From the IMG/VR virus record IMGVR_UViG_3300021168_000009, positions 1 through 45,963 of that record: DNA of 45,963 bases; one strand, 5' to 3'. The stretch is from a virus. Shown one piece after another: positions 7,294-15,663 of this stretch; position 1 is the stretch's first letter; the number at the start of each line of letters is the position of its first letter. Both the position numbers and the translations under genes were made by a program. Below the pieces are notes generated by a model. That model saw nothing but the letters and a program-made list of their open reading frames with translations, searched no databases and was not told where the DNA came from.

Positions 7294-8244
7294 ATGTACT
7301 TACTTCCATATAAAAATGGTAGTCATGGAGCATCTGATTTAGCTAATGCTTTGGGTATCAAACAAATTAAACGTGAAGGTAGTAAATTCAAAGGTAGTAA
7401 GGATAAACTTGTTATCAATTGGGGTAGTACAATTATGAGTGACGAAGTAGCTAAGTGTGAGGTTTTAAATAAGCCAGAGGCGGTAGCTTTAGCTAGTAAT
7501 AAACTACAATTCTTCCAGTGCATTCATCGTTGGAATAGTTCAAGAGAATATCTTGGTAATCAAGTTAAAGTTCCTACTTGGACTACTGAGAAAAGAATAG
7601 CTATGGAATATCTTATCGATGATGGTAAGACTATAGTAGCTCGCACCATTCTCAATGGTCATAGTGGTGCTGGCATTATTCTATGTGAAACTCCCGAGGA
7701 GCTAAACGAAGTCGATGCTCCACTGTATGTTGTATACGTGCCTAAGAAACAAGAATATAGAATTCATATTCTTAATGATAAGGTGGTAGATATTCAACGT
7801 AAGGCACGTAGAACTGATCTTCCAGATGACCAAGTCAATTGGAAGATTCGTAATCACGATAATGGTTTTATCTATAGCCGAAATGAAGTGGCTAAGGATA
7901 TTCCTGAGGATGCATTAAACATTAGCATTAATGCTGTGAATGCGTGTGGGTTAGACTTTGGTGCTGTAGATGTAATCTATAATGAAAATCAAAATAGATC
8001 TTATGTCCTTGAAATTAATACAGCTCCGGGTCTTTCTGGTGAAACTCTTGCTGGTTATACAGCAAGAATGAAAGAAGTGATGGAGGGTTTTAAGACTGGT
8101 AGAGTTAAGTCCCTCAAGAAAACACTTACTTGGGTTGACGAAGTAGATCATTTTCCACCAATCGATGTTATGCCACAAAATATTCCTAATCCACTTTGGG
8201 TAGATTTTCAAGCTAATCAAGAAAGAAGGAATAATCAACAATAA
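7294..8244 (+). CDS. ATP-grasp ligase
   Basis: 316 residues. The C-terminal half has the ATP-grasp landmarks: a Gly-rich loop (LNGHSGAGIIL), EYRIHIL, a basic KARR segment, AVDVIY, and the metal-binding VLEINTAPGLSG. Such enzymes form peptide or amide bonds through acyl phosphates. It resembles the phage ATP-grasp proteins that accompany COOH-NH2 ligases in phiEco32-type cassettes. The N-terminal ~100 residues form the less conserved pre-ATP-grasp part. The gene sits 41 nt after the second amidoligase and 55 nt before the oxygenase-like gene. It may add an amino acid to the product of the other ligases or modify a protein end. Confidence 0.9.
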   Translation: MYLLPYKNGSHGASDLANALGIKQIKREGSKFKGSKDKLVINWGSTIMSDEVAKCEVLNKPEAVALASNKLQFFQCIHRWNSSREYLGNQVKVPTWTTEKRIAMEYLIDDGKTIVARTILNGHSGAGIILCETPEELNEVDAPLYVVYVPKKQEYRIHILNDKVVDIQRKARRTDLPDDQVNWKIRNHDNGFIYSRNEVAKDIPEDALNISINAVNACGLDFGAVDVIYNENQNRSYVLEINTAPGLSGETLAGYTARMKEVMEGFKTGRVKSLKKTLTWVDEVDHFPPIDVMPQNIPNPLWVDFQANQERRNNQQ

Positions 8245-8299
8245 AGGTTTAGAGAAGAAAATGCCATAATGGCACAGATTAAATCATTTGGATAAGCTA

Positions 8300-8872
8300 A
8301 TGTCTAATATACCATTAGTAATAGATGGGTTTCTTTTAAACGAACAAGCTTTACAGCTAAGACAAATAGCTGTAGAAGCTAATTATGTTGATTGGCATGG
8401 CCCAGATGGTCAGTTGTACAAGCGTATATGTATTATAGATAGTCCAGATATTAAATGGGCTATTGAAAGTATATGTGGGCCAGTTAAGATGTTAGGTATG
8501 GCATTCAGACTTAACTATGATGAAGAAATGCCTAATGCAGCTATTCATAGTGATGTTGGTTGGGGAACACATGCCTTAGTATACTACTTAAATAACACGG
8601 AAGATGATTTAGGTGGTACTGGATTTTGGAAGCATAGGGAAACTGGTGCTGAAGAAATTGAGTGGGATGATTCAGAACTGCTTGACAAAGTTAAAGACTC
8701 ATGGGATAATGAGGAACATTGGGATATGGTTCAGTATGTCCCAATGAAGTTTAATAGAGCTACAATCTATGAGTCTAAACTGTTTCATAGTAGATACCCA
8801 TTTGATGCGTTTGGATCTACACCAGAAGATGGTAGACTTATTGCTGTAGCTTTCTTTACACCTATTACATAA
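8300..8872 (+). CDS. 2-oxoglutarate/Fe(II) oxygenase-like protein (DUF6445-like)
   Basis: 190 residues from ATG 8300 (GGA upstream; an in-frame TTG at 8288 is weaker). A facial-triad pattern is visible: HSD at 83-85, His163 in LFHSRYP, and Arg179 in GRLIAVAFF, with the jelly-roll strand ALVYYLN between them. This fits the double-stranded beta-helix of prolyl-hydroxylase-like dioxygenases, especially small phage members grouped as DUF6445. The likely role is hydroxylation of a protein or small molecule in the cytoplasm. It closes the amidoligase cassette and is followed 8 nt later by the primase-helicase, so it could belong to either module. Confidence 0.72.
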   Translation: MSNIPLVIDGFLLNEQALQLRQIAVEANYVDWHGPDGQLYKRICIIDSPDIKWAIESICGPVKMLGMAFRLNYDEEMPNAAIHSDVGWGTHALVYYLNNTEDDLGGTGFWKHRETGAEEIEWDDSELLDKVKDSWDNEEHWDMVQYVPMKFNRATIYESKLFHSRYPFDAFGSTPEDGRLIAVAFFTPIT

Positions 8873-8880
8873 GGAGGCTT

Positions 8881-10545
8881 ATGGCAGGACAATGTTTATG
8901 TAAACTACCACATACATGTGGGTCTAGTGATGCCCTACAAGTCTTTGAGGATGAAGATGGAACGCTTAGTGGCTATTGTTTTGCATGTTCGACATACATT
9001 TCTAATCCTCTTGGGGTTGGAAAAACATCGGCTGATATTCCCAAGACACAACGATTATCAAAATCCAAAGATCAAATCGAACAAGAGATGGCAGAAATTG
9101 CCGGACTCAATTGTCTAGATTTAGAAGAGCGTAGACTAAGGGTTAAGTATCTAGAACCGTTTGATATTAAAGTAGGACTATCTGAACAAGATGGTAATAC
9201 GCCACGATTAGTTTTCTTTCCATACACTAAAAATGGCCAAGTCGTCAAGTACAAAGTTAGACTGTTAGGTGAGAAACGGATGTGGTCAGTTGGGTCTGAC
9301 AATGATGTAGACCTATTTGGTTGGGAGCAAGCAATTGGTAAGGGTGCTAGAAAGCTTATCATTACTGAAGGTGAGTATGATGCAGTGGCTATGTCGAAGA
9401 TTCTCGACACATATACTGCACCTAACTTTAGGGATTACATCCCCTCAGTGGTGTCACTGCCGAATGGTGCAGGTAACGCGGGACGTGATATTGGTAGAAC
9501 TTATAAGAAGATCAATAAGTTTTTCGATGAAGTAATTCTTTGTTTCGATCAGGATGAAGCTGGTGAACGAGCATGTAAAGACGTACTTAAGGTTTTACCT
9601 AATGCAAAGATTGCTACTTTGCCGTGCAAAGATGCAAATGAAGCATTACTAAATGGTATGGGTAAGGCTGTATGGAGAGCCGTTCAATTCGCTGCTGAGA
9701 AGGCTAAGAACACTAGGGTAGTGTTGGGTAGTTCCTTACGTGAGGATGCTCTTAAACGGCCTGAAATGGGCCTTCCTTGGCCTTGGCCAGAGCTAACGAA
9801 GATCACTAGAGGTATTAGACGTGGTGAGACATACTATCTTGGGGCAGGCGTTAAGATGGGTAAGTCTGTCATTGTTGATGAACTTGCTAAAAGTCTTATT
9901 GTCGATCACGGACTACCAGTTCTACTTGTCAAACCAGAGGAAGATAAGGCTAGGACTTATCAGAACTTGGTTGCTAAAGCAGCAAGTCGTATTTTCCATG
10001 ACCCAGAAGTTACTTTCGATCAAGAAGCATTTGATGCAGCCGAACCTCTTATTGGTGACAAAGCCATTATCCTTGACTCGTATCAAGCTATAGATTGGGA
10101 TACGCTTAAGGAAGATATTAGGCATGTAGTAAATACATATGATGTTCATGATGTAATCATTGACCCAATCACATGCTTCACTGCAGGTATGACTGCTTCA
10201 GAAGGTAATGACTTCTTAGTTAAAATGGCAATGGAAATTGCCCTACTAGCAAAGGACTTAAACTTCACAGCATACTTATTTGCACATCTTAATGCACCTA
10301 AGACTGGTGAACCACATGAACGTGGTGGTGAAGTATTGTCCACACAGTTCACTGGCTCAAGAGCAATGATGAGAGCATGTCACTTGATGATTGGTCTAGA
10401 GGGCAACAAAGATCCTGAACTACCAGATCATGAACGTAATGTACGTAAGCTTAAGGTTCTTGAGGATAGGAACTTAGGGGCAACAGGAATTGTCAAGCTA
10501 TTCTATGACAACAGAACCGGAAGACTTAACGAGATGAAGTATTGA
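8881..10545 (+). CDS. T7 gp4-like DNA primase-helicase
   Basis: 554 residues, close to T7 gp4. The N-terminus has a Cys-rich zinc module (C5, C7, C13, C32, C35). The TOPRIM primase core follows with EGEYDA (about 163) and DQDEAGERA (about 223). The RecA-like helicase has the Walker A GAGVKMGKS near residue 320 and a Walker B-like strand ending VIIDPITC near 425. The protein unwinds the fork and makes RNA primers. A perfect AAGGAGG lies upstream of ATG 8881, the strongest ribosome site in this part of the window. The stop lies 1 nt from the sigma factor gene. Confidence 0.95.
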   Translation: MAGQCLCKLPHTCGSSDALQVFEDEDGTLSGYCFACSTYISNPLGVGKTSADIPKTQRLSKSKDQIEQEMAEIAGLNCLDLEERRLRVKYLEPFDIKVGLSEQDGNTPRLVFFPYTKNGQVVKYKVRLLGEKRMWSVGSDNDVDLFGWEQAIGKGARKLIITEGEYDAVAMSKILDTYTAPNFRDYIPSVVSLPNGAGNAGRDIGRTYKKINKFFDEVILCFDQDEAGERACKDVLKVLPNAKIATLPCKDANEALLNGMGKAVWRAVQFAAEKAKNTRVVLGSSLREDALKRPEMGLPWPWPELTKITRGIRRGETYYLGAGVKMGKSVIVDELAKSLIVDHGLPVLLVKPEEDKARTYQNLVAKAASRIFHDPEVTFDQEAFDAAEPLIGDKAIILDSYQAIDWDTLKEDIRHVVNTYDVHDVIIDPITCFTAGMTASEGNDFLVKMAMEIALLAKDLNFTAYLFAHLNAPKTGEPHERGGEVLSTQFTGSRAMMRACHLMIGLEGNKDPELPDHERNVRKLKVLEDRNLGATGIVKLFYDNRTGRLNEMKY

Positions 10546-10546
10546 T

Positions 10547-11023
10547 ATGAACGAGACTATTGACAAATACTATAGGGAGAATTATGACCTACTAGTAAAG
10601 CGTGTTAAGAATAGGGCAGGTAGTCCAGAGAATGCTGAAGATGTAGTACAGGAAGCATTCAGTCGTGCTATCAAATACTTCAACTCATGCTCATCAAACT
10701 TTGATAGATGGTTCAGCGTAATCCTATCTAATACACTTAAAGATTACCAGAAGGAATTAAGACTCGGTGGTTTGACCAAGAACATTGATGATGCTATCAA
10801 TGAACTTGAACCAATTATTCCTAATCATATCAAAGATCATTTCCGTGCACACATGGATCAATTAGCTAATGCTAAGACCAGTTGTAGTAAGGAAGTGATT
10901 AAGTTGCATATCCTCTATGGGTATACATCTAAAGAGATTGCAGAGATTCTCGGTTTAAGTAATGGTTATGTAAAGAACAACATATCACTATTCACTAAGG
11001 AAGTTGGGGAGATGTATGGGTGA
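10547..11023 (+). CDS. ECF-type sigma factor
   Basis: 158 residues with sigma region 2 at the N-terminus (YYRENYDLLVKRVKNR, then NAEDVVQEAFSRAIKYF, the classic DxVQExF signature) and region 4 at the C-terminus (YTSKEIAEILGLSNGYVKNN, a helix-turn-helix). Region 3 is missing, as in ECF sigmas. It should bind host core RNA polymerase and direct it to phage promoters, most plausibly for the minus-strand late block, since no phage RNA polymerase gene is present. phiEco32 uses an ECF-like sigma in this way. It is unusually placed between the helicase and the DNA polymerase, overlapping the latter by 4 nt. Anti-sigma control is not visible. Confidence 0.9.
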   Translation: MNETIDKYYRENYDLLVKRVKNRAGSPENAEDVVQEAFSRAIKYFNSCSSNFDRWFSVILSNTLKDYQKELRLGGLTKNIDDAINELEPIIPNHIKDHFRAHMDQLANAKTSCSKEVIKLHILYGYTSKEIAEILGLSNGYVKNNISLFTKEVGEMYG

Positions 11024-12882
11024 AACATATAATCTTCGATACAGAGGGTGATAGTTTAGTTCCAGATAAGTTTCATTGTTTAAGTTACAATGAAGATGGT
11101 GTCATTAGGTCAGTAGTAGATTATGATGATATGAGAGGCTTCCTTAGTGAAGCCGAACTATTAATTGCTCATAATTGCATTCGCTGGGATATACCTAATC
11201 TGGAAAGGGTTTTAAATATAAAGATACATGCCAAGCTAATTGACACATTAGCTATCTCATGGTATTTAGAACCAGATAGACCTAAGCACGGTTTAGAAAG
11301 TTATGGTGAAGAATTCAATATCCAGAAACCTCAAGTGGAGGACTGGCTAAATTTAAGAGTTGAAGACTACACCCACCGTTGCGAAGAAGATGTACGCATT
11401 AACACTGCGCTGTGGAAACGACAATGGAAGCAGCTAGTAAATCTCTATGAGTCTGAAGATGAGGCAATGAAGTTCATAGAGTATCTATCCTTCAAGGTGG
11501 ATTGTGCAAGAGAACAAGAGCAGTACGGATGGAAGTTAGATGTTAAGCGTTGCATAACTGTTAGAGATAAGTTAGTGAGCGAGAAGCAGGATAAGCTAAT
11601 CGAGTTGACTTATGCAATGCCGAAAGTGCCAATTTATGCTAGAAAAATTAAACCAGCTAAGCCATACAAGAAGGATGGTAGCTTGTCTGAGTCTGGTAAA
11701 GATTGGTTCGTACTCCTAGAAAAATGTGGGCTATCCCCAGACTATGATGGCGTTGTTGAGTACGTTAAAGATTGGAAGGAACCCAACCCCAACTCACATA
11801 CACAAATTAAGGATTGGTTAGATTCACTTGGTTGGATTCCAGAGACGTTCCAATATAAAAGAGACAAAGATACGGGTGATGTAAGGAAGATTCCACAGGT
11901 AGCACAAGATAAGACTAAAGGACCGGGGTTGTGTCCAAGTGTTAAAAAGCTTATAGACAAAGAACCTAAGCTTGCTGTGCTAGATGGATTGTCAATCCTA
12001 AGTCATAGAATAAGCATTCTTGAGGGATTTTTAGAGAATGTGGATGATAAGGGTTATATTAAGGCCGAAATACAAGGTCTTACTAATACTCTAAGGTTTA
12101 AGCATAAAACAATTGTTAACTTACCGGGCATACATAATCCTTATGGTGAGGATATTAGAGGTTGTTTAATATGTCCAGAAGGTTACGAACTATGCGGGTC
12201 TGATATGTCCTCATTAGAGGATAGGCTTAAACAACACTTCATGTTTCCATATGATCCTGAATATGTTAAAGAAATGTCTACACCAGATTTTGATCCTCAC
12301 TTGGATCTAGCCCTAAGTGCAGATGCTTTAACAGAAATACAGGTTACTACTTATAAGGAATCGGAGTCTAAAGATAAGACAGTTAAGGAAATTAGACATG
12401 TTCATAAGCAAGGAAACTATGCTTGTCAATATGGAGCACAGGTTCCAAGACTTGCATTAACAATTGGTTGTAAACGAGAAATAGCTCAACGTATCTATGA
12501 TGCATATTGGAAGAGAAATTGGGCAATTAACAAAGCAGCTGAAGCACAGATAGTTAAAATTAGTAATGGTATGAAGTGGTTATACAATCCTGTGTCACAT
12601 TTCTGGTATAGTTTAAGACATGAAAAAGATAGATTCTCTACTCTTGTCCAAGGAACTGCTGTATATGCGTTTGATGTATGGCTCAAGTTTTGTAGACAAT
12701 CTGGCCCTCCTATCATCGGTCAATTCCATGATGAATGGATTGCCAGAATTAGATTGGGACAACGAGAAAGATGTACAGCACATGCTCAGAGAGCAATTGT
12801 TAAAGTTAATGATTTCCTTAAACTAAACAGGGAATTATCTTGCGATGTTCAATTTGGAGAAAACTATGCCAGCATCCATTAG
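11020..12882 (+). CDS. family A DNA polymerase (T7-type) with 3'-5' exonuclease
   Basis: 620 residues starting at a GTG that overlaps the sigma-factor stop. Exonuclease motif I is FDTEGD (6-11) and an exonuclease II-like segment is LIAHNCIRWDIPNL. Polymerase motif A is CGSDMSSLEDR (about 392), motif B is around KQGNYACQYGA (about 463), and motif C is GQFHDEW (about 567-573) with the catalytic HDE. It is shorter than T7 gp5 (704 aa); whether a thioredoxin-binding loop is kept needs alignment. It replicates the phage DNA with the neighbouring primase-helicase. The coding end overlaps the next small gene by 17 nt. Confidence 0.95.
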   Translation: MKHIIFDTEGDSLVPDKFHCLSYNEDGVIRSVVDYDDMRGFLSEAELLIAHNCIRWDIPNLERVLNIKIHAKLIDTLAISWYLEPDRPKHGLESYGEEFNIQKPQVEDWLNLRVEDYTHRCEEDVRINTALWKRQWKQLVNLYESEDEAMKFIEYLSFKVDCAREQEQYGWKLDVKRCITVRDKLVSEKQDKLIELTYAMPKVPIYARKIKPAKPYKKDGSLSESGKDWFVLLEKCGLSPDYDGVVEYVKDWKEPNPNSHTQIKDWLDSLGWIPETFQYKRDKDTGDVRKIPQVAQDKTKGPGLCPSVKKLIDKEPKLAVLDGLSILSHRISILEGFLENVDDKGYIKAEIQGLTNTLRFKHKTIVNLPGIHNPYGEDIRGCLICPEGYELCGSDMSSLEDRLKQHFMFPYDPEYVKEMSTPDFDPHLDLALSADALTEIQVTTYKESESKDKTVKEIRHVHKQGNYACQYGAQVPRLALTIGCKREIAQRIYDAYWKRNWAINKAAEAQIVKISNGMKWLYNPVSHFWYSLRHEKDRFSTLVQGTAVYAFDVWLKFCRQSGPPIIGQFHDEWIARIRLGQRERCTAHAQRAIVKVNDFLKLNRELSCDVQFGENYASIH

Positions 12883-13045
12883 TAAAGATCAGATGGCTCA
12901 TTTTGATCCAGCAGTTAAGGACATAAGAGTGGTTAACGGATTTATTAACTTGACATTAGAACCAAATACAGTTATACTTACACTCAGTGAGGATGAACTT
13001 CACTGGTTAACAAAACTTTTACAGGAGACAAGCATTGGGTTTTAA
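12866..13045 (+). CDS. hypothetical protein, 59 aa
   Basis: I place the start at ATG 12866, which has GGAG 6 nt upstream inside the polymerase gene; a longer start at 12845 is less favoured. The product has a short predicted beta-rich centre (VVNGFINLTL, TVILTLSE) and an amphipathic helix (ELHWLTKLLQET). Its end overlaps the TTG start of the putative SSB gene. The position between polymerase and SSB suggests a replication accessory role, but I recognise no family. Confidence 0.6.
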   Translation: MPASISKDQMAHFDPAVKDIRVVNGFINLTLEPNTVILTLSEDELHWLTKLLQETSIGF

Positions 13046-13724
13046 ACTTGACAAACTACCACGTGGTAAGGGTGGTGGAGATAGAGTTCTACAACCAACA
13101 TTGGAAGTAGGTACTTATCCGGGAAGACTGGTTCAATTTATTGATCTAGGCATTCAACCACAACGTCCATATAAAGGTGAGGAAAAGCCACCAGCACATC
13201 TAGCTAGACTTGTATATGAATTTGGTGATGTGTTCATGGTTGACAAGGATGGTAATGAATTAGAAGACAAACCTCGTTGGATTAATGAGACTATTCCAAT
13301 GAATAGGCTAGAAGCTGATTTAGCTAAGTCAACTAAACGTTATAAAGCTCTTGATCCTAACATGGACTTTGATGGTGACTTCGCAGCCCTAGTTGGTCAG
13401 CCTTGTATGATTACCATTGTTCATGGTGAGAATAAGAAAGATTTAACTCGTCCATATGAGAATATTGGTAACATATCAACCATGAGAGCTAAGGAAGCTG
13501 CTAAGGCTGCTCCTCTTAAGAATCCAACAACAGTGTTTCTACTTGATGAACCAGACATGGAAATCTTCCATAAGCTTCCAAGCTGGCTAACTGATGAGAT
13601 TAAAGGCAACCTAGGCTTCTCAGGAAGCGCTCTAGAGGCTGCTCTTAAGGGTGGGAATAGTAGCACTAAGGGTAAGCAACAGGAAGCTCCTGTAGACGCC
13701 CCAGATGAAGGAGATAGTTGGTAA
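13035..13724 (+). CDS. putative single-stranded DNA-binding protein
   Basis: 229 residues. The TTG at 13035 is the start because AGGAG lies 7 nt upstream and no ATG is available near the N-terminus. The N-terminal two thirds are beta-rich and basic (LPRGKGGG, YPGRLVQF, HGENKKDLTRPY), as in an OB fold. A Gly/Ser/Gln linker follows, then an acidic tail ending DEGDSW, the classic partner-binding tail of phage and bacterial SSBs. It lies between DNA polymerase and nuclease genes, as expected for a T7 gp2.5 analogue. The overall sequence is not close to gp2.5, so the assignment rests on architecture and context. Confidence 0.65.
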   Translation: MGFKLDKLPRGKGGGDRVLQPTLEVGTYPGRLVQFIDLGIQPQRPYKGEEKPPAHLARLVYEFGDVFMVDKDGNELEDKPRWINETIPMNRLEADLAKSTKRYKALDPNMDFDGDFAALVGQPCMITIVHGENKKDLTRPYENIGNISTMRAKEAAKAAPLKNPTTVFLLDEPDMEIFHKLPSWLTDEIKGNLGFSGSALEAALKGGNSSTKGKQQEAPVDAPDEGDSW

Positions 13725-14044
13725 TGGCATTTGAAATCATGCAGTTTGTTAAGCTTAAGAATGATTCACTAGAAGAGTATGGTTTTAAGACTGGTGATAT
13801 CATGTACCTAGTTGGTAATGGTTTTGTTCATGATAGTAAGATTGATCCTTATCGGTTCAGAATGTTATTTGTTGGTGCACCAGTTAAGGATGGTCATATT
13901 CAACTAGAAGGAAATGGTAAACCTAATGGTTACACTGTAGATGCACGTAACCTAAAGAAAGTTACAAAACCTGAACTAAAGAAATTAGAAGCAATTAAGG
14001 AAGCAGATTTTGGTGGACAAACAGCAGAAGCAACAACCGACTAA
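13724..14044 (+). CDS. hypothetical small beta-barrel protein, 106 aa
   Basis: ATG 13724 overlaps the SSB stop by one base; GGAG lies just upstream. The sequence MQFVKLKNDS, GFKTGDIMYLVG, RMLFVGAPVKDG has the spacing of a small SH3-like or KOW-like barrel, followed by a charged C-terminal helix (KPELKKLEAIKEADF). Its 3' end encodes a second overlapping gene in another frame (from 14013). It probably belongs to the replication operon. No specific function is assigned. Confidence 0.65.
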   Translation: MAFEIMQFVKLKNDSLEEYGFKTGDIMYLVGNGFVHDSKIDPYRFRMLFVGAPVKDGHIQLEGNGKPNGYTVDARNLKKVTKPELKKLEAIKEADFGGQTAEATTD

Positions 14045-14150
14045 GGAAGAGTTAGAGGAACGAGCACAGGCTAAGGCGCACAGACAGCGCCTTAGACAGC
14101 TTCGTGAACAGGATACATGCCCGGAGTATGATGATGAAATGCCTGATTGA
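14013..14150 (+). CDS. 45-aa charged coiled-coil peptide in an overlapping frame
   Basis: GTG 14013 has AAGGAAG 8 nt upstream and opens a 45-codon frame ending TGA 14148-14150. The product is Gln-, Arg- and Glu-rich (KEELEERAQAKAHRQRLRQL), a strong heptad-like helix, with an acidic tail (CPEYDDEMPD). It overlaps the previous gene by 32 nt and the exonuclease start by 17 nt. It fills a stretch that otherwise would not be coding, in a region with essentially no other gaps. Short charged helical peptides of this kind are common beside phage nucleases; the role is unknown. Confidence 0.6.
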   Translation: MDKQQKQQPTKEELEERAQAKAHRQRLRQLREQDTCPEYDDEMPD

Positions 14151-15084
14151 TGCTGACATTCTTTCCTACGAAATATCTAGTTGTGGTCAATATTATGAAC
14201 CAGAGGATGTTGCCAGAGAACATCTAATTATTAAGGATTTTGGTTCTGTAGCTGATTTGTTAGACCAGAAGATTAGGGAAATAGTAGCTGAGTGTAATAG
14301 TGATGAAGAACCAACACTATACCTAACTGGTGATGAGAAGCTTCTATATCACATCAATAGGGTTAGAGTTAGAGATGGTAGTGAGGCTAAGGTATTCAAA
14401 CCTAACTTTCGTGTAGCTACAGCTAAATCTAAGCCATACAAGGGACAGCGCAGACAAGAGAAGCCCTTTCATTTTCATAATCTAAGAGCTTATATGCTCA
14501 GTCAATATGATTGTGTTGTAACAGATGGGATGGAAGCTGATGACCTTATTTGTGTTGATCTTTATCATGGTGGTGATGGCTTCATCTGTTGTACCCGTGA
14601 TAAAGACCTTAGAATGTGTCCGGGCTGGCACTATGGGTGGAAGTGTGGAAAACAGGAACAGTATGGCCCCGTATACATTGATAAGCTTGGATGCCTTGAA
14701 ATATCAGAGGGAAGTCCCAAGAAGTTACGAGGAACAGGGCTCAAGTTCTTCTTTTCACAACTCATCACTGGTGACGTTGTTGATAACATACCGGGATTAC
14801 CCAAGCGAGGTGCAGTCTTTGCGTATAGTATCCTTTTTGACTGCACATCAGAGTTGCAATTGTATGAAAGAGTTAGACTTGCTTACAAGGATTACTACGG
14901 TGAAGATTACGAGCCATACCTACGGGAACAGTGTGATTTATTATGGATGATTAGGGAAATTAATGAGGATGGTAGTTTGAAATTTTATGAATGGCCAACA
15001 GGAGGTGCATCATCGGCAGACCAAGAGGAGAAAATACCAGATGTGGAGGCAAGTGGACTGAGGCTGAGTTTAGAAGCTTCGTAA
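14134..15084 (+). CDS. 5'-3' exonuclease (FEN/T7 gp6-like)
   Basis: 316 residues from ATG 14134, the third of three consecutive ATGs and the one spaced 7 nt from GGAG. Metal-binding acidic motifs are LIDADIL near the N-terminus, TDGMEADDLI, CTRDKDLRM and TGDVVDNIPGLPKRG (the H3TH-type DNA-binding turn). These match the 5'-nuclease superfamily used by T7-like phages to degrade host DNA and remove primers. The length fits T7 gp6 (about 300 aa). The 3' end overlaps the HNH nuclease gene by 94 nt, a long overlap for this genome. Confidence 0.92.
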   Translation: MKCLIDADILSYEISSCGQYYEPEDVAREHLIIKDFGSVADLLDQKIREIVAECNSDEEPTLYLTGDEKLLYHINRVRVRDGSEAKVFKPNFRVATAKSKPYKGQRRQEKPFHFHNLRAYMLSQYDCVVTDGMEADDLICVDLYHGGDGFICCTRDKDLRMCPGWHYGWKCGKQEQYGPVYIDKLGCLEISEGSPKKLRGTGLKFFFSQLITGDVVDNIPGLPKRGAVFAYSILFDCTSELQLYERVRLAYKDYYGEDYEPYLREQCDLLWMIREINEDGSLKFYEWPTGGASSADQEEKIPDVEASGLRLSLEAS

Positions 15085-15431
15085 AGAATCAACTTAGATC
15101 TGCAACACGTAAGTGGTCACCTATTCAAATGTGTAAGAAACGTGCACATGTTTCAAGGGGGGTATATAGGTGCGAGTGTTGTAATCAAGAAGTAATGCCC
15201 ACAGTGTTTGATGAAGATAAACGTAAGCGTATAACTAATATATATGTAGATCATATCAAACCAGTTATTGACCCAGATGTAGGTTGGGTATCATGGGATA
15301 GTACAATAGAAAATATGTTTTGTGAGTTAGACAACTTACAACTTTTATGTGGTGCTTGCCACAAGATTAAGTCTCAAGAAGAAATTGAGATAGCTAAGCT
15401 CAGACGAGCTAAGGAAAAATTAAATGACTAA
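14991..15431 (+). CDS. HNH endonuclease
   Basis: 146 residues. The N-terminal KWTEAEFRSFVKNQLRSA helix leads to a zinc-binding HNH core: CECC (58-61), VDHIKP (the catalytic His), the conserved Asn in LDNLQLLC, then CGACHKIK. This is the common free-standing phage HNH protein type seen next to exonucleases in T7-like and related podoviruses, where it may resolve or process replication intermediates. ATG 14991 gives the 94-nt overlap with the exonuclease and has only a weak ribosome site, so the true start could be slightly downstream. The stop overlaps the next gene. Confidence 0.88.
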   Translation: MANRRCIIGRPRGENTRCGGKWTEAEFRSFVKNQLRSATRKWSPIQMCKKRAHVSRGVYRCECCNQEVMPTVFDEDKRKRITNIYVDHIKPVIDPDVGWVSWDSTIENMFCELDNLQLLCGACHKIKSQEEIEIAKLRRAKEKLND

Positions 15432-15663
15432 TAAGTTCACAGACATTACTGATCCGGAACTTCGCACATGGAATCGTTGTGCAATGATTTTCAATCTCAT
15501 GAAAGATCAAGATACTAAAACTGCTATCAAATACGCAGGAAGTTTTACAGAGACAGAACGTAATCAAATTTCAGAAATGTACCAGAGGATTACCCGTGAC
15601 GGCTATGAACGAACAAGAGCAGCGATTAACCGGAATGTACAACGTGCAACCCTCGTTGCTTGA
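15424..15663 (+). CDS. hypothetical helical protein, 79 aa
   Basis: ATG 15424 overlaps the HNH stop (ATGACTAA). The product is predicted all-helical and mildly basic at the C-terminus (GYERTRAAINRNVQRATLV). It ends inside the following pyrophosphohydrolase gene with a 68-nt overlap in another frame. I see no cysteine motif or membrane segment and recognise no family. It is co-translated within the replication/nucleotide operon. Confidence 0.6.
   Translation: MTNKFTDITDPELRTWNRCAMIFNLMKDQDTKTAIKYAGSFTETERNQISEMYQRITRDGYERTRAAINRNVQRATLVA

Noticed and set aside
11020-12882. Single-subunit T7-like RNA polymerase
   Set aside because: The only A-family polymerase has an N-terminal 3'-5' exonuclease and DNA polymerase motifs; no second polymerase gene exists.
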